Part shown: piece by piece, positions 13,302 to 49,700 of the stretch
How positions within the stretch are numbered: the first letter of the stretch is position 1
How the letters are laid out: each line of letters opens with the position of its first letter
From: Pogonophryne albipinna
Taxonomy: Eukaryota; Chordata; Actinopteri; Perciformes; Artedidraconidae
Direction: 5' to 3'
DNA length: 64,000 nucleotides
Assembly: GCA_028583405.1 (NCBI GenBank)
Contig: CM053246.1
Location: 23,966,412 to 24,030,411, forward strand
Notes under the pieces: generated by a model
Databases searched by the model: none
The model's input: the letters and a program-made list of their open reading frames with translations, nothing else
Told to the model about the DNA's origin: nothing
Position numbers and translations under genes: made by a program

Positions 13302-16300
13302 TCAGCTCATCTGCTCCAAGTGGGCCGACAGCAGGAGCCCAGGAGGAAGGAACTCTTCCTGCTTGTTCACCACCTCAGTCTGACGGGACCCGTTGTAGTC
13401 GCTGCCTGAAGGTCCAACAAAAAAAATAGACTTTGATCTCTCTCATGCGGCTGAAAAAACCTTTAGCTGGCCTTTTACGTGCAGCCGGACTGTGTCAATA
13501 CGATTATACAAACACAATAATCTAATTTGTATGAAACGTAGAGTTCAAAAGCTTTAACACAACAGTTTGTGTGCTGAGGTCAGGTCTTTATAAGTATGTC
13601 AATTATAAGCAAGGCATTGATTTGCATTGATGCATTTTAAAGCTCGGTTGGATGCTACTCAATCGGAAGCTGTTGGTACCTGCTCATGTGGATAGTTATT
13701 GTAAATGGTAATCCCTATAATGATGCTGTAAAATGTCCTTTTTGTTGTTCTGTTTATGTTTTTATGTTTCATGTGGAACCTACTTGAGCAGGTCTCCCTT
13801 GAAAAAGAGATCAATCTCAATGGGATACACCTGGGTAAATAAAGGTTTGAAATGAAATGAAATTTCAAACACAAATATTAGGAAGCGATAGAAAGCATTA
13901 TTTTCCACTCACTTGCAGAGACGAGGTCCATGTACTGGCAGACGGCGTGAAGCAGCAGCCTCTCAAAGCTGATGCACAAACAGAGATATTATTTTCCCCT
14001 CAGTGTTTTCTAACCATTTGTAGAAACAATCATCAAGTTTCCCAACATACATCAATAAACTTGGTCTCTGTGTTTGTTTAATGTCGATCATTTGAGATTT
14101 GTACCCTTCCTGTTTTGTTTAATGTTTGTCCTGCTGTTGCTACCTTCCTCCCTTCATTGTGTGGGTCATGTAATCTAATACAAACTGGTTTCCAGGTGGG
14201 GAAACATGACCTAGATGTATCACCTAGAGCCATTAGCCTGCATGTCTGTCAGATGAAGTGTTTAAACAACAAAAGGTTGCTGCATCGGTGGGTTCTGTTG
14301 TTTCAGGTACCCGTAAGAGTGGAAACAGGATCCAGGAAGTTCAGTTTCAATAACACATCCATGAGGGGAGGCTTATCAGATGACAACATAGAAGTTGGGC
14401 ATTTATAATACTATGGAAAGGATTTTAAATCATCCTACATGATGTCACTTTTGGAATTAAATATGTAGGTGGAATACAAAAGATGTACAATGCCTGCCAA
14501 TGGGACATCATCTGACAAAACACATCTTTATAACTAACATCAGCAGGCAACAAATTAATATGAAGGATTTCTGTGTATTAGTTTGAAGACTTCTTGATAT
14601 CTCTCTATTTGAGGGGAATTCAATGAAAAGCTTTTTTAAAACCTGCATATACACTGAATTAGGGCTGCTCGATTATGGCAAAAATCATAATCTCGATTAT
14701 TTGGGTCAATAATTGATATCACGATTATTAAAAACGATTATCCATTTACTTTGAAAACATCCATTTATTGAAAAAAAAAATGTGAACAGTGTGTTTTGAA
14801 CAGTTGATTACCCTGAACTTTAAGTATAATTCAACTGAAAAACCAAAATAAAATAATATTATAAAAAAAAAAATAAAAATAATAATAATAAAAAAATATA
14901 TATAAATACATTTTTTTTAAAAATCGTTTTATTTCGATTATGTTGTTTTCATAATCGTTGCAAGCCAAAATCGTAATTGCGATTAAAATACGATTAATTG
15001 AGCAGCCCTGCACTGAATATAGAAAAAGGATCTCTACCTGCTGGCTAGGTTGGTTGTGTAAACAGAGTTGGGCTGAGCGATGAAGAAGCTCAGGACGTTT
15101 TCCTCAAGTATTTCCAGAGCTCCCTGTGAGGAGAGAAACAACACATTGGGTGGCAGCCAGGAGGATCAACCTACATCCCATCATGAGTTCTCAAGCCTGG
15201 TTTGTGCTTGAGCCAAATACTGAACCTCTGCGGGCTTTCTTGCTGAGTCATGGTTGTGGTTAAACATGTTTGTCATTTGAAAAAATCTGTGACAGCACGT
15301 CACTGTTTTGACGTCAACTAGGAAAAGGAAACACATATTTGTGTGATGGTGACTGCGAGACAACAAGCTAGTGAAGCCTCTAGGTTTGATGCACAGCAGA
15401 GATGCAGGAAGGACTAGTCCACCAGGTATTTGATCACCGTACGGACAGACAACTGATCACAAGTTGAGACTTTGACTTAAAGGTCACCTATTATGCAAAA
15501 TCCACTTTGTCATGTATTTTATACATAAACATGTGTAGCCTCTGTGTAAAGAGATTCTGAGCGTTTCAGGAAACACTTTAGGGACATGTTTGTATATATC
15601 TGAGACCTATAATATATTGATGAAAAACAGTATAATAGGGGACCTTTCAGTTTAAAGCCACTGTATGTACGGAGAAGATGAAGCTCACCATGGGGATTTG
15701 TTTCCGTTTGAGAGTCGCTCGCAGTCTGCGATCGATCCTCTGGAAGAAGTCCTGAGCGCTGAAGGCAGGATTTACTGTGCAGAGATGAGTGAGGGTCATA
15801 CAAACAGCCGCACTTTACTCAACAGCCGGCTTACAAAGAATCACAGGCCGAGATGCTCACCATTCCTCTCGTCTTTGAGCAGGCCGCTGGTGCTTTTCTT
15901 CTTGGCCCCCTCCAGCTCCAGCAGAGACAGCAGCTTCTCCTGCTCCTCGCCTGAGCAATTCATGAAGTCATTCCATGGCTAAAAGAGAAAGAGAATAAAA
16001 AGCACATTTTTAACATATATTTCTTTAATGAGCGCTTTTAGATTCTAAGATGTGATGTTTGGAGCAAGACAAGCTATTGGTCTCTGGCTTTTGTCAGGAG
16101 TTGAAAAGGAAAAACATCCCCCAAAACTTGTCTGTACTGTTTTTAGTGTTGGGAAAAACTAAAGAAATCCAAAACCAAGAAAGACCCGAGATATACTCTG
16201 AGCCCAGCTGAAGACAACTTACCTCTATGTAGTTTCCGTTGGTGCAGGCTTCAGTGAAGATGGATGGGATCGCTGGGTTACTGCAAACTTCCAGATCATC

Positions 16301-17806
16301 TTTGGTGCACTCATCCTTCTCAAGAAGATTAGCAAGGTAGCGAGCTGGTTTTCAGAGAAGAAGGGAAAGAAAGACATGGACAGTTGTGATATGAGCAACA
16401 CTTAAGGGCAGATTGAGGATTTAAAAGAGGTGACGATTCAATGTAAATGTTGTTTTTCACTGTTTAAGGCACTCAGTCTTTAAGGATTGTCCGGCATTGC
16501 TCATCCTGCAGCAGATAACAACATCATATCACTTGTAAAAATATCTTACTGTTCTCCAGTCTGCGAAGGCTCTTCTTGCCTTTGGCTCGAGGAGTGAGGT
16601 CAGAGTTGCGGATGGCTTGGTTTATATAGAACTGCTTCTTTTTGGTGGGAGACACTCGCTTGGCTGGAGAGTTGGGCAGGGAGCTGCATTGACGCTCCTC
16701 TATCAGGCTGAGAAAACACAGTACAAATGTCACAATAGGTCATTTAGTCACACAACTTCTAAAGAGGAAGTAACAGCACCTCAAATCTTATAGGTAACGG
16801 TAATTGTATGAAGCTATGACTATTTTAACATTCCTCCAATGTCTTTAACCACGAGGGAAAGGCATTCAGAAAAAAGTGTAACGCTTCAGTTTTGAGGAAC
16901 ATACAGTATATATATATATCGGGTATGAAGGAGGGGTGATGGTGAAAGGCACAGCACAGGAGAAAGCACACTTAGTCGATTGCAAATGATCTGAATGAGA
17001 AGGTGAAACGTTGCATCAGTACAGCCATGCAGTATATCATTACAACATAATGTTATTGGCAAGAAAAGAGTGGTTGTGAAAGATGACTTACTTAAACCAC
17101 CCTTAGCTAAGAGCTTTAGGGTGTATATTATCTCCTTTATTGTAATGTGCTGCTTGTGTCTTATCTCTGCAGTCTTTCTAAATGCATCGGAGAAGTAATG
17201 GCCTCCTGCAGGAGCTGCAGATGTAGGTCAGTGGGTGTTGCCATTTTTAGCCTGCAGGTTGTTAGCAACACTACAGCCACATCATTTGATGTAATCTCTG
17301 CCCGTCTAGTGGGGTTTATCCAACACTAGATATCATATCCTCTTGAAATGCAAACTTTAGCAATCGTGAATCTAAGTAACCAGGCAGAAGCATTGATGCA
17401 GTTTTAAACCATATTTTAAATGTAAGCAATATGTTCCCTCTGAACTGTACATGCTAGCGAGGAAATCTCTACATAATACGAATAATCTGTGTTGTAGCAA
17501 GTGCCAAGTGAAAGATTTATCAGATCAAGTAGAAACACCCAGGCGAGATGAGAATGAATGAATTTAAAGAGCCACAAACAAGACAATCCAGGTTTGCGGG
17601 TTAGCTGCCAGCTGTTAAACGGCTAACATACAGATGATTTAACTCCAAGTAACGTCAACAAATGAGCAGGATTATCAACAGAGCTGGCACTCGAGAGGTG
17701 GTAAAAATGGCTATTTAACTGTCATCCAAGCTAAAGCTAACTAGCATGCTAGCTTTATTTTTACTCACATATAATCCTGTTCTTCATTATTTGTCAAAAC
17801 CACCAT
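13302..17806 (-). CDS. r3hdm4: R3H domain-containing protein 4
   Basis: Eight coding exons join in frame to 255 aa (human R3HDM4 is about 268): 17,769-17,806; 16,550-16,707; 16,223-16,344; 15,861-15,978; 15,689-15,774; 15,038-15,123; 13,913-13,968; 13,302-13,405. All have GT-AG junctions. The start is MVVLTNNEEQDY, close to the MV-start of the human protein. Family landmarks are the KKKQFYINQAIRNSDL block (about residues 30-45), the KGKKSLRRLENTRY block, the WNDFMNCSGEEQEKLL segment, and the C-terminal R3H-like region (FERLLLHAVCQYMDL) ending FLPPGLLLSAHLEQ. R3H domains bind single-stranded nucleic acid, but the cellular role of this protein is poorly defined. Introns 5, 6 and 7 carry MITEs or a LINE tail. 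Its neighbour abca7 matches the human 19p13.3 arrangement. Confidence 0.93.
13735..13865 (+). repeat. 3' tail of a non-LTR retrotransposon (second copy)
   Basis: This lies in r3hdm4 intron 7. It shares with the copy at 5,555-5,660 the sequence CCCTTGAAAAAGAGATC, CTCAATGGG and CACCTGGGTAAATAAAGG, and it ends in GAAAT tandem repeats. The change of terminal simple repeat between copies fits independent LINE insertions of one family. No coding part is present. Confidence 0.5.
14660..15010. mobile_element. hAT-type MITE, 351 bp
   Basis: The termini are inverted: the left end reads TAGGGCTGCTCGATTA and the right end read in reverse is CAGGGCTGCTCAATTA. A perfect 8-bp duplication, CACTGAAT, flanks it at 14,652-14,659 and 15,011-15,018. 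These are hAT-superfamily hallmarks. The interior is AT-rich with CGATTAT repeats and an AAT-rich tract, and has no transposase. It sits in r3hdm4 intron 6, and its right end is only 27 bp from the exon 6 splice donor. Confidence 0.88.
15481..15651. mobile_element. Short MITE with AAAGGTCMCCTATTAT termini
   Basis: Left end AGGTCACCTATTATGC follows TTAA (15,477-15,480). The right end, read in reverse, is ACTGAAAGGTCCCCTATTATA and abuts TTAA at 15,652-15,655. The termini therefore form an imperfect inverted repeat flanked by TTAA. The ends resemble those of the larger element at 38,280-38,974. It lies in r3hdm4 intron 5, about 34 bp from the exon 5 donor. No coding capacity is visible. Confidence 0.6.
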
Positions 17807-18010
17807 TTTATTCCTGCACAAACACGGGAAGAAAAACACGCCTTGTATCCTTACGGACCGTGTAGAAACAAAAAGACGCAATAGCGAGGGAAAGAAAAGT
17901 TTAAAAGGTGAGTTTGGCAGGGGTTGTTGTGGGAAGATAGCTTCTCGACTGCTAGCCTGACAGTGAACACAAATAGAGCTGAAACACAGAGCGGAGGAAT
18001 TGAGGAGCTC
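17807..18010 (-). promoter_or_regulatory. r3hdm4: Probable r3hdm4 5' UTR and promoter region
   Basis: This is the sequence immediately upstream of the r3hdm4 start codon on the minus strand. It should contain the 5' UTR and core promoter. I see no TATA box at a convincing distance and cannot place the transcription start. The assignment rests on position only. Confidence 0.35.
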
Positions 18011-19071
18011 TCACTCTGTCGCTATAGTTACATGTTGTAATGCTTCAAAACATACAATCACTTTAACAATATCAATTATATTAAACACATTTAAAAACAT
18101 TTGTATTTTGTAAACATGTTTTCCTCCTTCAATCATTATTTTACCATGTGGTATTTCTGTAATAATAACATATGTAGCCTATGAACATTTGTATCGCGTT
18201 ACACAAATAACTGTTAACAATATTATAGCCGTGGGGGGTAAACGACAATCTTTTCCACCTGTTTATAGGTTTATACCTGTTAGATTGAATAATATCTTCA
18301 CGTAAATACACAAAGGCCTATTTATCTCTGCCTGTTTTGTATTCTAAATACTTTGAACTTTAGCACATCTCAGGATATTTGTTGCCCTCTCCAGCCTCTC
18401 TTTCATTATTTTCAACATTAACATTGTGTCTAATTAAATAAATAACTACAAATAGTATTTATTCAAAAAGTTTTTTGTCTATGCACCACTAACCAAAGCA
18501 AATGTATTGTGCGTGAAGAATTCTGATTCTGATTAATATCTGGACATGCCATGCTTTGACAGCATCACAATGACGTTTCCTGTGGTAGTTATTATGTTTT
18601 TAAATATAGGTAGAAATGTGCATGAGAAATGTTTTTAATCAACTTCTGGGTGATTCATCTTGTCAATAGACACTCTTTGACACGCCTCATCAAACAAATT
18701 CCTAGTAAAACTGCCTCTGCCACCTCCATTTATAATACAGCATCAAAGACTGGGTTTAGCTCAGACATATTTCATCCTTTGATATAATCTAAAAAAAATA
18801 ACCATTGACTCCCAAATCACAGATTAAGGGTGACTGGAGTTTGTGTGCATGTTACCATAACAGCCAGTTTTATAGGCCTGCAACATCTAATTGTTCTGTG
18901 CTTTTCTCTTCACTACTGCTAGAGAGAAAAGGAGAGCTGTTCAGTTTGTTACGTCTGAGAGAAACAAAACACAGCAAAGGACATTTCTTCTTATATTTAA
19001 AAAGCATTTGCAAGAGATGTTTGAACCACACCATTAAAGATTATCAAAGGTGTTTTTATACAACTGTTGGA
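18011..19071. other. Intergenic interval between r3hdm4 and the plus-strand gene
   Basis: This AT-rich interval has no recognisable coding sequence or transposon termini. An open plus-strand frame extends from 18,805 to the start codon chosen at 19,072, but those 89 codons begin without an ATG and look like noncoding sequence. The promoter of the plus-strand gene should lie here, though I cannot point to specific elements. Confidence 0.4.
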
Positions 19072-20395
19072 ATGATGAGAGAGAAGAAGACAAGGACGAT
19101 AAAACTAGAAGAACATGAACCAGACGCTTTTCCGATGATCGTAGGTAAAATGAAGATATCACTTCCCCAGATGAGAACCGTGAAATCAAAGGAGAAGATT
19201 AAAGTCTCAGCCTCAAACTCGATCTCAACCAAGGCTACTACATGTGAGACTTCAGGGAATAAAATGAGACTTTGTGTCAACCTGATGCCTGTCCTGGCTG
19301 CAGCCAAGGAGAATGTGGACGAAGAGGAAGAAGAGAAGAAAGAGAACAACAGCTGCATAAATCAAGAAGACACAGAAACCAGCAGCACAGATGAGTCAGT
19401 GGAACAAACACTTGATTCTTTCCTGGGATTACATTTGGATACTGATATTGAACAATCATTAAATTCTGGCTCTGTGCTGCCACCTGTAACTCAACCTAAA
19501 TCTGCTGCTGAGTTTTGTGAGTGTCAGAAGAGATGCCATACTCCTCTGCCTCCTATCAGATTATCTGAAAAAACAAGAGGCATCTCTCCAAACGTCACTA
19601 CAAAAGACTGCAGAGGCGACGGGTTGGTTAAAGGACAAGAAGCAGACTGCAGGTTCTGGATGGACAACCCCATGGTCTCTAAAAGTGTGAGTACCTACTA
19701 AACCAGCTGAATACACAATAATGAAAATAAAACATACAATAGGAAAACCAAATAGTTAGCAGGTCAGGAGATGAAGATTTGTTTTGATATAAACAAATAC
19801 AAAAAGGCATCATTACCCATTGAAAATGGAAAACAAACAACAAAAAAGTAGACAAAAATAATGATAGGTAAATTACCGTAATACGATGGAAACCCCCACA
19901 TACTTTATTTATTAAGCAATGGATATCATCTTTCCATGACCTACTAATCTCAGAGCTGTCAATCGCTTCTGCTAACAGGGCTAAGGGGGAAACATTATTA
20001 GAGGCTATTCAAAGAGCTGCTGATCTGGTAATATCATTCATGTCAATTATGATTGTACATATACGCACACCTTGGTGCAATTGTAGATTATTAGGAGTCA
20101 ATCTCAATTCAGCTTTAGATTAAATGTTATGTGTCTGTGATAGCGTTAGGGTTAAAACATCCTCACCATACAGGTCTAAATTACTCTACTCTCTCTCTCT
20201 CTCTCTCTGCAGAGGTCTCCAGAGTTTCGTCTTCCTGACATCTCCCTGTCCAGCCTGGACACTCTGCTGCAGATGGTCACACAGAAACTGAAGAGGAAGA
20301 GGAGAGGAGGTGATGAAGGGCCAGCAGATCATCTCCTGGTGGTTAGAGAGCAGCACTTGAGAGAAAAAAGCACCACAGAGCAGGGTTTCCGCTAG
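19072..20395 (+). CDS. Unrecognised two-exon protein, 3' end altered by a hAT insertion
   Basis: Exon 1 (19,072-19,686) and exon 2 (20,213-20,395) join at a GTGAGT donor and a CT-tract acceptor in phase 0, giving 265 aa. I chose the first of two adjacent ATGs. Upstream introns are possible. I do not recognise the family. Visible features are a basic N-terminus (MMREKKTRTIK), an acidic DEEEEEKKE patch followed by a Ser/Thr-rich stretch, a Cys pair (CECQKRC), and a C-terminal motif, LPDISLSSLDTLLQMV, followed by KRKRRGG, which could be a nuclear localisation signal. The last four codons and stop come from a hAT element that starts at 20,381. Beyond the element, the original frame would stay open for 37 more codons. 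It lies between r3hdm4 and abca7 on the opposite strand. Confidence 0.55.
20192..20210 (+). repeat. CT microsatellite acting as polypyrimidine tract
   Basis: A short CT run lies directly before the exon 2 acceptor (GCAG) of the plus-strand gene and serves as its polypyrimidine tract. Confidence 0.75.
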
Positions 20396-21142
20396 GATTT
20401 TTTCTCGCCGGTCAAATGTCCGGGCAGAATTTATTTTAACGGACAAATTTGAAACTTACCGGTCATATTTCAATAATAATAATAAGAGTTGTGTAGCAGA
20501 GTTTCCGTTAGCAAGTAATTTACCGGACTATGAGCGGATATGCTGATGTTTAAAACTCAGTTCACGGGACTCATTTTTATATTGCTTCAGTTTATAATCG
20601 TAACAGATCGAAAAATTCAGATTCATTTTTCAATAAATGATTCCACAAACAACATAATTATTACATTCAAACAAACTACTTGTAGTAGATAACGTACATT
20701 ATTGAAAAGTTTACATCAACTTTGAATAATAACACGGGAGAAACGGATTCTCTCTTTTCCTCTCCCTCCCTCTCTCTCCTGACAGCCCGTCAGTTTATCA
20801 TGCAGCTCCTGCAGCTCGCTAAACAGAGGCGGGGCTTCAGGTGATTATGCAGAGCTGCGTGTCTCGGTCTGACTCAGCAGCTGATCTGATCTCTCTCGCG
20901 TCCGGTTATACTTCACTCGCGTTTAAGTCCATATCGATCAGATCCAGCTCTCCTGATCGGCCTTTATAGAGAGCACCGATCAAACTATTAAGAGTGAATA
21001 TCGGCCGATAATGACCGGCGGCCGATCTATCGGAGCATCCCTAATTATTACCAGACATTTTGACCGGCAGGCTTTGAATTTACCGGTTTTTAATCAATTT
21101 TACCAGCTAAAAACCGGTAATTACCGGCTAACGGAAACCCTG
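20381..21142. mobile_element. hAT-like nonautonomous element, 762 bp, in a coding exon
   Basis: The left end is CAGGGTTTCCGCTAG and the right end read in reverse is CAGGGTTTCCGTTAGC, a clear terminal inverted repeat. A perfect 8-bp duplication, CCACAGAG, flanks it at 20,373-20,380 and 21,143-21,150, as expected for hAT. A second copy of the terminal motif (GCAGAGTTTCCGTTAGC) lies inside near 20,497. The interior also holds what looks like the right end of a second element (CTATCGGAGCATCCCTA near 21,025-21,041), so the structure is composite. No transposase frame remains. It interrupts exon 2 of the plus-strand gene. Confidence 0.88.
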
Positions 21143-21150
21143 CCACAGAG

Positions 21151-22430
21151 GACAGAAACTTGGCCAATATGTACGCACGCGTGGTGGTTTTGAGAATCTT
21201 GTATTTTACTGTAGCTATCATACAAAAGGGGAATACAGTAGTACATTACAAGGATTACATTTAAGCTACGGCATTGTTCATATTTTATTTGAAAGTTAAA
21301 TTAAATATCAATTTAAGACTGTACACATATATAATAGCTATAACAGAGGTGAACATAGTGTAATATTTTTGTTTTTTACCTATAGGATTATTACCTTAAA
21401 TTATATACGAAACCTTATTCATTTATTATGTATCCTTGAGAGCATCCAACACTCATTTTAGAGACCCATAATGGTCTAAATACTACTGGAATATAAGTGT
21501 GGCAATATTGGTAGATCCAGTGTGTAGAAAACCATCCATTACATTTGGTTTCTCTCTTGTCTTTGAACAGTGAAGCAGTAGCATCAGTGGGGAGATGTCG
21601 TGTAAACAGATGATCCTTCCTCCACTTTTATCTGCATCAACACCGATGCTCAGCCTCACAATGACGACGATAAACCTCCCGACTTCCAACGCACAGCAGT
21701 GATTCACCGAAAACAACAAACTGAACGCACAACATACAGCACAGCATGTTTTAAAAAGTATACAGGAAACCATATCGTTTTATTTTCCTTCAGGACAAAA
21801 CATTCACAACAGACATATACCCGTTTCTCCTTTCCTATACTAGCATATCTCCAGTATATAATGCTCATCTTATAGTAGACGCACAGATACATTAAGGTTC
21901 AAGTAGAACGTTTCAAGCATAATACATTAACATTACATTCAGTTGTACAGACGTTCATTCAGAAATGACATCCTTTTTAATCCATCTTTATGTTCCTGCA
22001 TCATTTCAGCCTTCTCAATACATTAACCTTTTCAAACATTTGATCTTGTAACAGTTATATATTTGTTTCATGCTTATAGTCACTTTTGTAACAATCTTTT
22101 GAATATGTAACAGTGCAGTAAGAACCTGCTTTGGACATTCAGTCAGCTGCTGTGACAGAATGATAGAAAGATAGAAAAAAGAGGAAATACAGTTTATGGA
22201 AAGAATCTTTTTATAAAAAAAAAAAAAAACAGCTTTGACTGAAGGTAAATCTGTTGTGTTTGGTGTTTGCTGGTCAGACTGAACCCTATTTTTAATTATT
22301 TGTATTATAGATCTCAGATCTATTTGATTTGAAATATGATTTAATTTTGACTGTTGCAGTTTGGCATTATTTAACAACACTTTGTTACATTTAATTGTTA
22401 TGTCATAATTAATTGAGATTTGCAGATCTA
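21151..22430. other. Interval right of the interrupted exon
   Basis: The first ~115 bp continue the pre-insertion open frame of the plus-strand gene up to a stop codon near 21,273. At about 21,570 a pyrimidine-rich tract and AG precede a 39-codon open segment (starting near MSCKQMILPPLL, ending at TGA near 21,703) that could be a further exon, but reading-phase compatibility with exon 2 could not be confirmed. The remainder is AT-rich with no other candidate. Confidence 0.3.
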
Positions 22431-22434
22431 TTAA

Positions 22435-22815
22435 AGGTAGGGTAGGTAAGAATGGAGAAACCAGCTCGAGTGCGCTAGAATTTGAAAGTACGCAGCCAAA
22501 AAAAATCGGCCCCTTCCTTCAGACTTCCTTACAGAGCCACTCCTCCAACACACACGAACGCACACATGACCAATGAGGGCACGAGATAAGTTTGTGCACA
22601 GATGGAAGGCTGACAGGCAGGTAGGCCATCCAGTTATTTTAGCCGGGCCGGCTCAGACGATTGGTCGTGCTTTTTACAGTACTACGGCTTCCACAGATGA
22701 CATTTTTGTATGTATTTATTGTCAAAGCATTTCATGTATTCATTGCTATCGGGATGTTAAGAGCATTCCATGGAATATAACAACGTTATTCTGAAGTGAA
22801 TGACCTACTCTACCT
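22435..22815. mobile_element. TTAA-flanked MITE, 381 bp
   Basis: Left end: TTAA then AGGTAGGGTAGGT. Right end in reverse: TTAA then AGGTAGAGTAGGTCA. The inverted termini differ at one base over about 13 bp, and TTAA lies on both sides (22,431-22,434 and 22,816-22,819). TTAA target choice is typical of piggyBac-like elements, although the terminal bases are not the usual CCC, so I leave the superfamily open. No coding capacity. It lies downstream of the abca7 stop codon. Confidence 0.65.
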
Positions 22816-22819
22816 TTAA

Positions 22820-23592
22820 GATCTGTGCAGGAAGTTTGTGAGTTTGCTTTCAAATGTGACTTATACTGTTAAAATACAAAAGCCAAATATGCCCTAATTA
22901 CTGATAAACAATACCCTCGGTTTCAACAGTGACTGTTACCCACACAAAAAAGAAATCTGAATATTTTGACAGATAAGACAAAATAAATGTTTAATTAAAA
23001 AAAAAACTTGTCAAGTTCATCATTTAATATTTAAGAGGTATTTCACAATGAACCCGCAGTAACAATTATATACAGATATACTGTATATTGTTGTGAAACA
23101 ACCCCTTAAATGCTTTAATACATAAAATCATCTTAATCATTTAATGTAACACATGATCTTCAGTCATTGTTTGAGCATTTGCAGCATTCTCTTTTTTTTA
23201 AAAGTGCTTTTTGCAAAGTAAAGATGAGATTGTGGGAGGTCTAATGATTGAGCCCTGAGGAACGCCACCCCTTGTTTTTACATTGAGCCTTGCATAATAT
23301 TATCTACAACTTTGGATTGATGACATTGATGCAGAAAGAGAAGACAGTGTAAGATTTATGAACCCAAAAAAGGGTATAAAAGCTACAGATATGTTAACAA
23401 GGTGAACAAGGCACCAAAGCCATTTTATGAGGTACTCACCTTTCTTTTTTCAGAGGAGATACATTTACCCCTACAGTAACTTTCATAGTCCATTTCTTCC
23501 ACTTCTAACCCTGTGCCCTGTTGCGCTGAAAAACATTCGGATGAACGTACAGCAAGTGTTCGAAACTTCTTGTTGTGTTGCAGCAGTCCAAT
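22820..23592 (-). other. abca7: Probable abca7 3' UTR interval
   Basis: This lies just downstream of the abca7 stop codon on the minus strand. It is AT-rich with no coding signal and presumably contains the 3' UTR. Several AATAAA-like signals exist on the minus strand, and I cannot choose among them. Confidence 0.35.
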
Positions 23593-48112
<24,520 letters not shown>

Positions 48113-49445
48113 CGCTTTCAACTGCTACCTGGTCATGATGCAAACCTGGAAAACACAACATGTGGTGAGAAAAAGACAGGTTCAGCATGGTGCTATCTTT
48201 GTTTTTTGAAGTTGTTGGGGATACAAGAACTAGGGCTGCTGTGTCTGCACTTCAATTACATCTGGAGAAAGTGAATGCAAACACAAAGACAGAAAAAATG
48301 CATTTCATGGGAGTCTGAATCACAATATGACTTTTGTATGTAGTGCTGTTTCCCCCTGATTTTGTGTTGATCTTCTTCTTCATCATTCACGGGCAAAATG
48401 TAATGTATCTGGAAGTTAGTAGTTGCTCGTTTTTAGGCTCTTTTTTTCTCCATTTAGATTTTAAGCGTGAGATTTAAGTGTTTTCGAGAATACTTTACTT
48501 CCTATGTGGACTGTGAATATGCTTATCATTAGTAAGGACCCTAGTAACAAACTGTAGATGGCCTTTACCCTGCAGAGGACACAACTGTGGCTGACGACAG
48601 TTTACCTTAATTCCAAGCAGTAAATATAGTTTATATTTCATCCACTCACTTTGAACACAAACATAGCTAAGAAAGTCTAAACATCCTGTATGTGATGTCC
48701 GTTTTTAAATGTTTTGCAAGTAAAGGTTGTCTTGTGTGCCTGCTGTGATCTGCTTAACAATCCCCTGCTTTACATCGAAATCCTCCTGATCCTAACAGCT
48801 TACCTGTTACACTTAGAGACTTTCAGATTTACTTGTGCTCCTTCAGAAGAGTGTGGTTTAATTCTCCTGTTTGTGCATCAAATAATCTTGCTCGTGATTT
48901 GTCCGAGGTTAGAAAGCATTTCAGGTTATCTCAAACTGTTTTTATAATGTGTTTTTCTATCTGTTTAGTGTTCAAGGCTTTGCAGATGCTAGTACAGGTA
49001 TATGATATTTATGGTAGCCAGAGTATTTTATTTACTATTTTAATTTAACCATGCAATATAAATGTTTCATTTTGCTGAGCATAAAGGAGGCATACAGCAT
49101 GCAACAAACAAACAAATAGTAGGCTATGTCAAAAATAATATAATAAATATATGAGGTAGCCGGTACAAACCAACGCTTTTAGTTACTGACACTACAAACA
49201 AAATTATTAGAAAACATTTCATTTGATGCTATGATAAACTACCACAATTCTCAGTTTACATCACAGTTTTAATAAAGAACATAGTAAGCCTCGCTAACAG
49301 GAAGCAACAACAAAAAAGCTAACGTCATATTATACAGTAGCTTCCTAGCATGTTACGCAGTGATGGTTGAAAAAATACCTTTTCGGAAACGATCAATAAA
49401 ACGTGATGCGCACCCAAGACTCGATAAACTGCTGTTAATGATTAC

Positions 49446-49700
49446 CTTTGCTGTTATAACAGGTGATAAAATCTCCCTTCAGTGTTAAGGACGGCCGGTG
49501 TAGCTTGTCATTGATTCCCCATTTCCCCAATGTTTTTAAACGGCAAGAGTAGCTGAAAGAAAGTTCCGCCCCCATGCGACTCTGATTGGCTTAAGTGCGT
49601 TTGAGGGGCGGGGTCAGAGAAGCCGGCAAAGGATCTGATTGGCTTCTGTTTATGTTTTGGTTATTGAAAACAGCTGATTGGGCAGTCATTGTAAACGCTG
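49446..49700 (-). promoter_or_regulatory. abca7: Probable abca7 5' UTR exon and promoter
   Basis: On the minus strand a donor (exon GCAAAG, intron GTAATC) at 49,445/49,446 could join the acceptor at 48,145/48,146 that precedes the start codon. Upstream lie inverted CCAAT boxes (plus-strand GATTGGC near 49,584 and 49,648, and GATTGGG near 49,677) and a GC box (GAGGGGCGGGGTC near 49,602). The combination suggests a TATA-less CCAAT/GC-box promoter. The transcription start is not placed. This region also separates abca7 from the 3' end of apba3. Confidence 0.6.
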
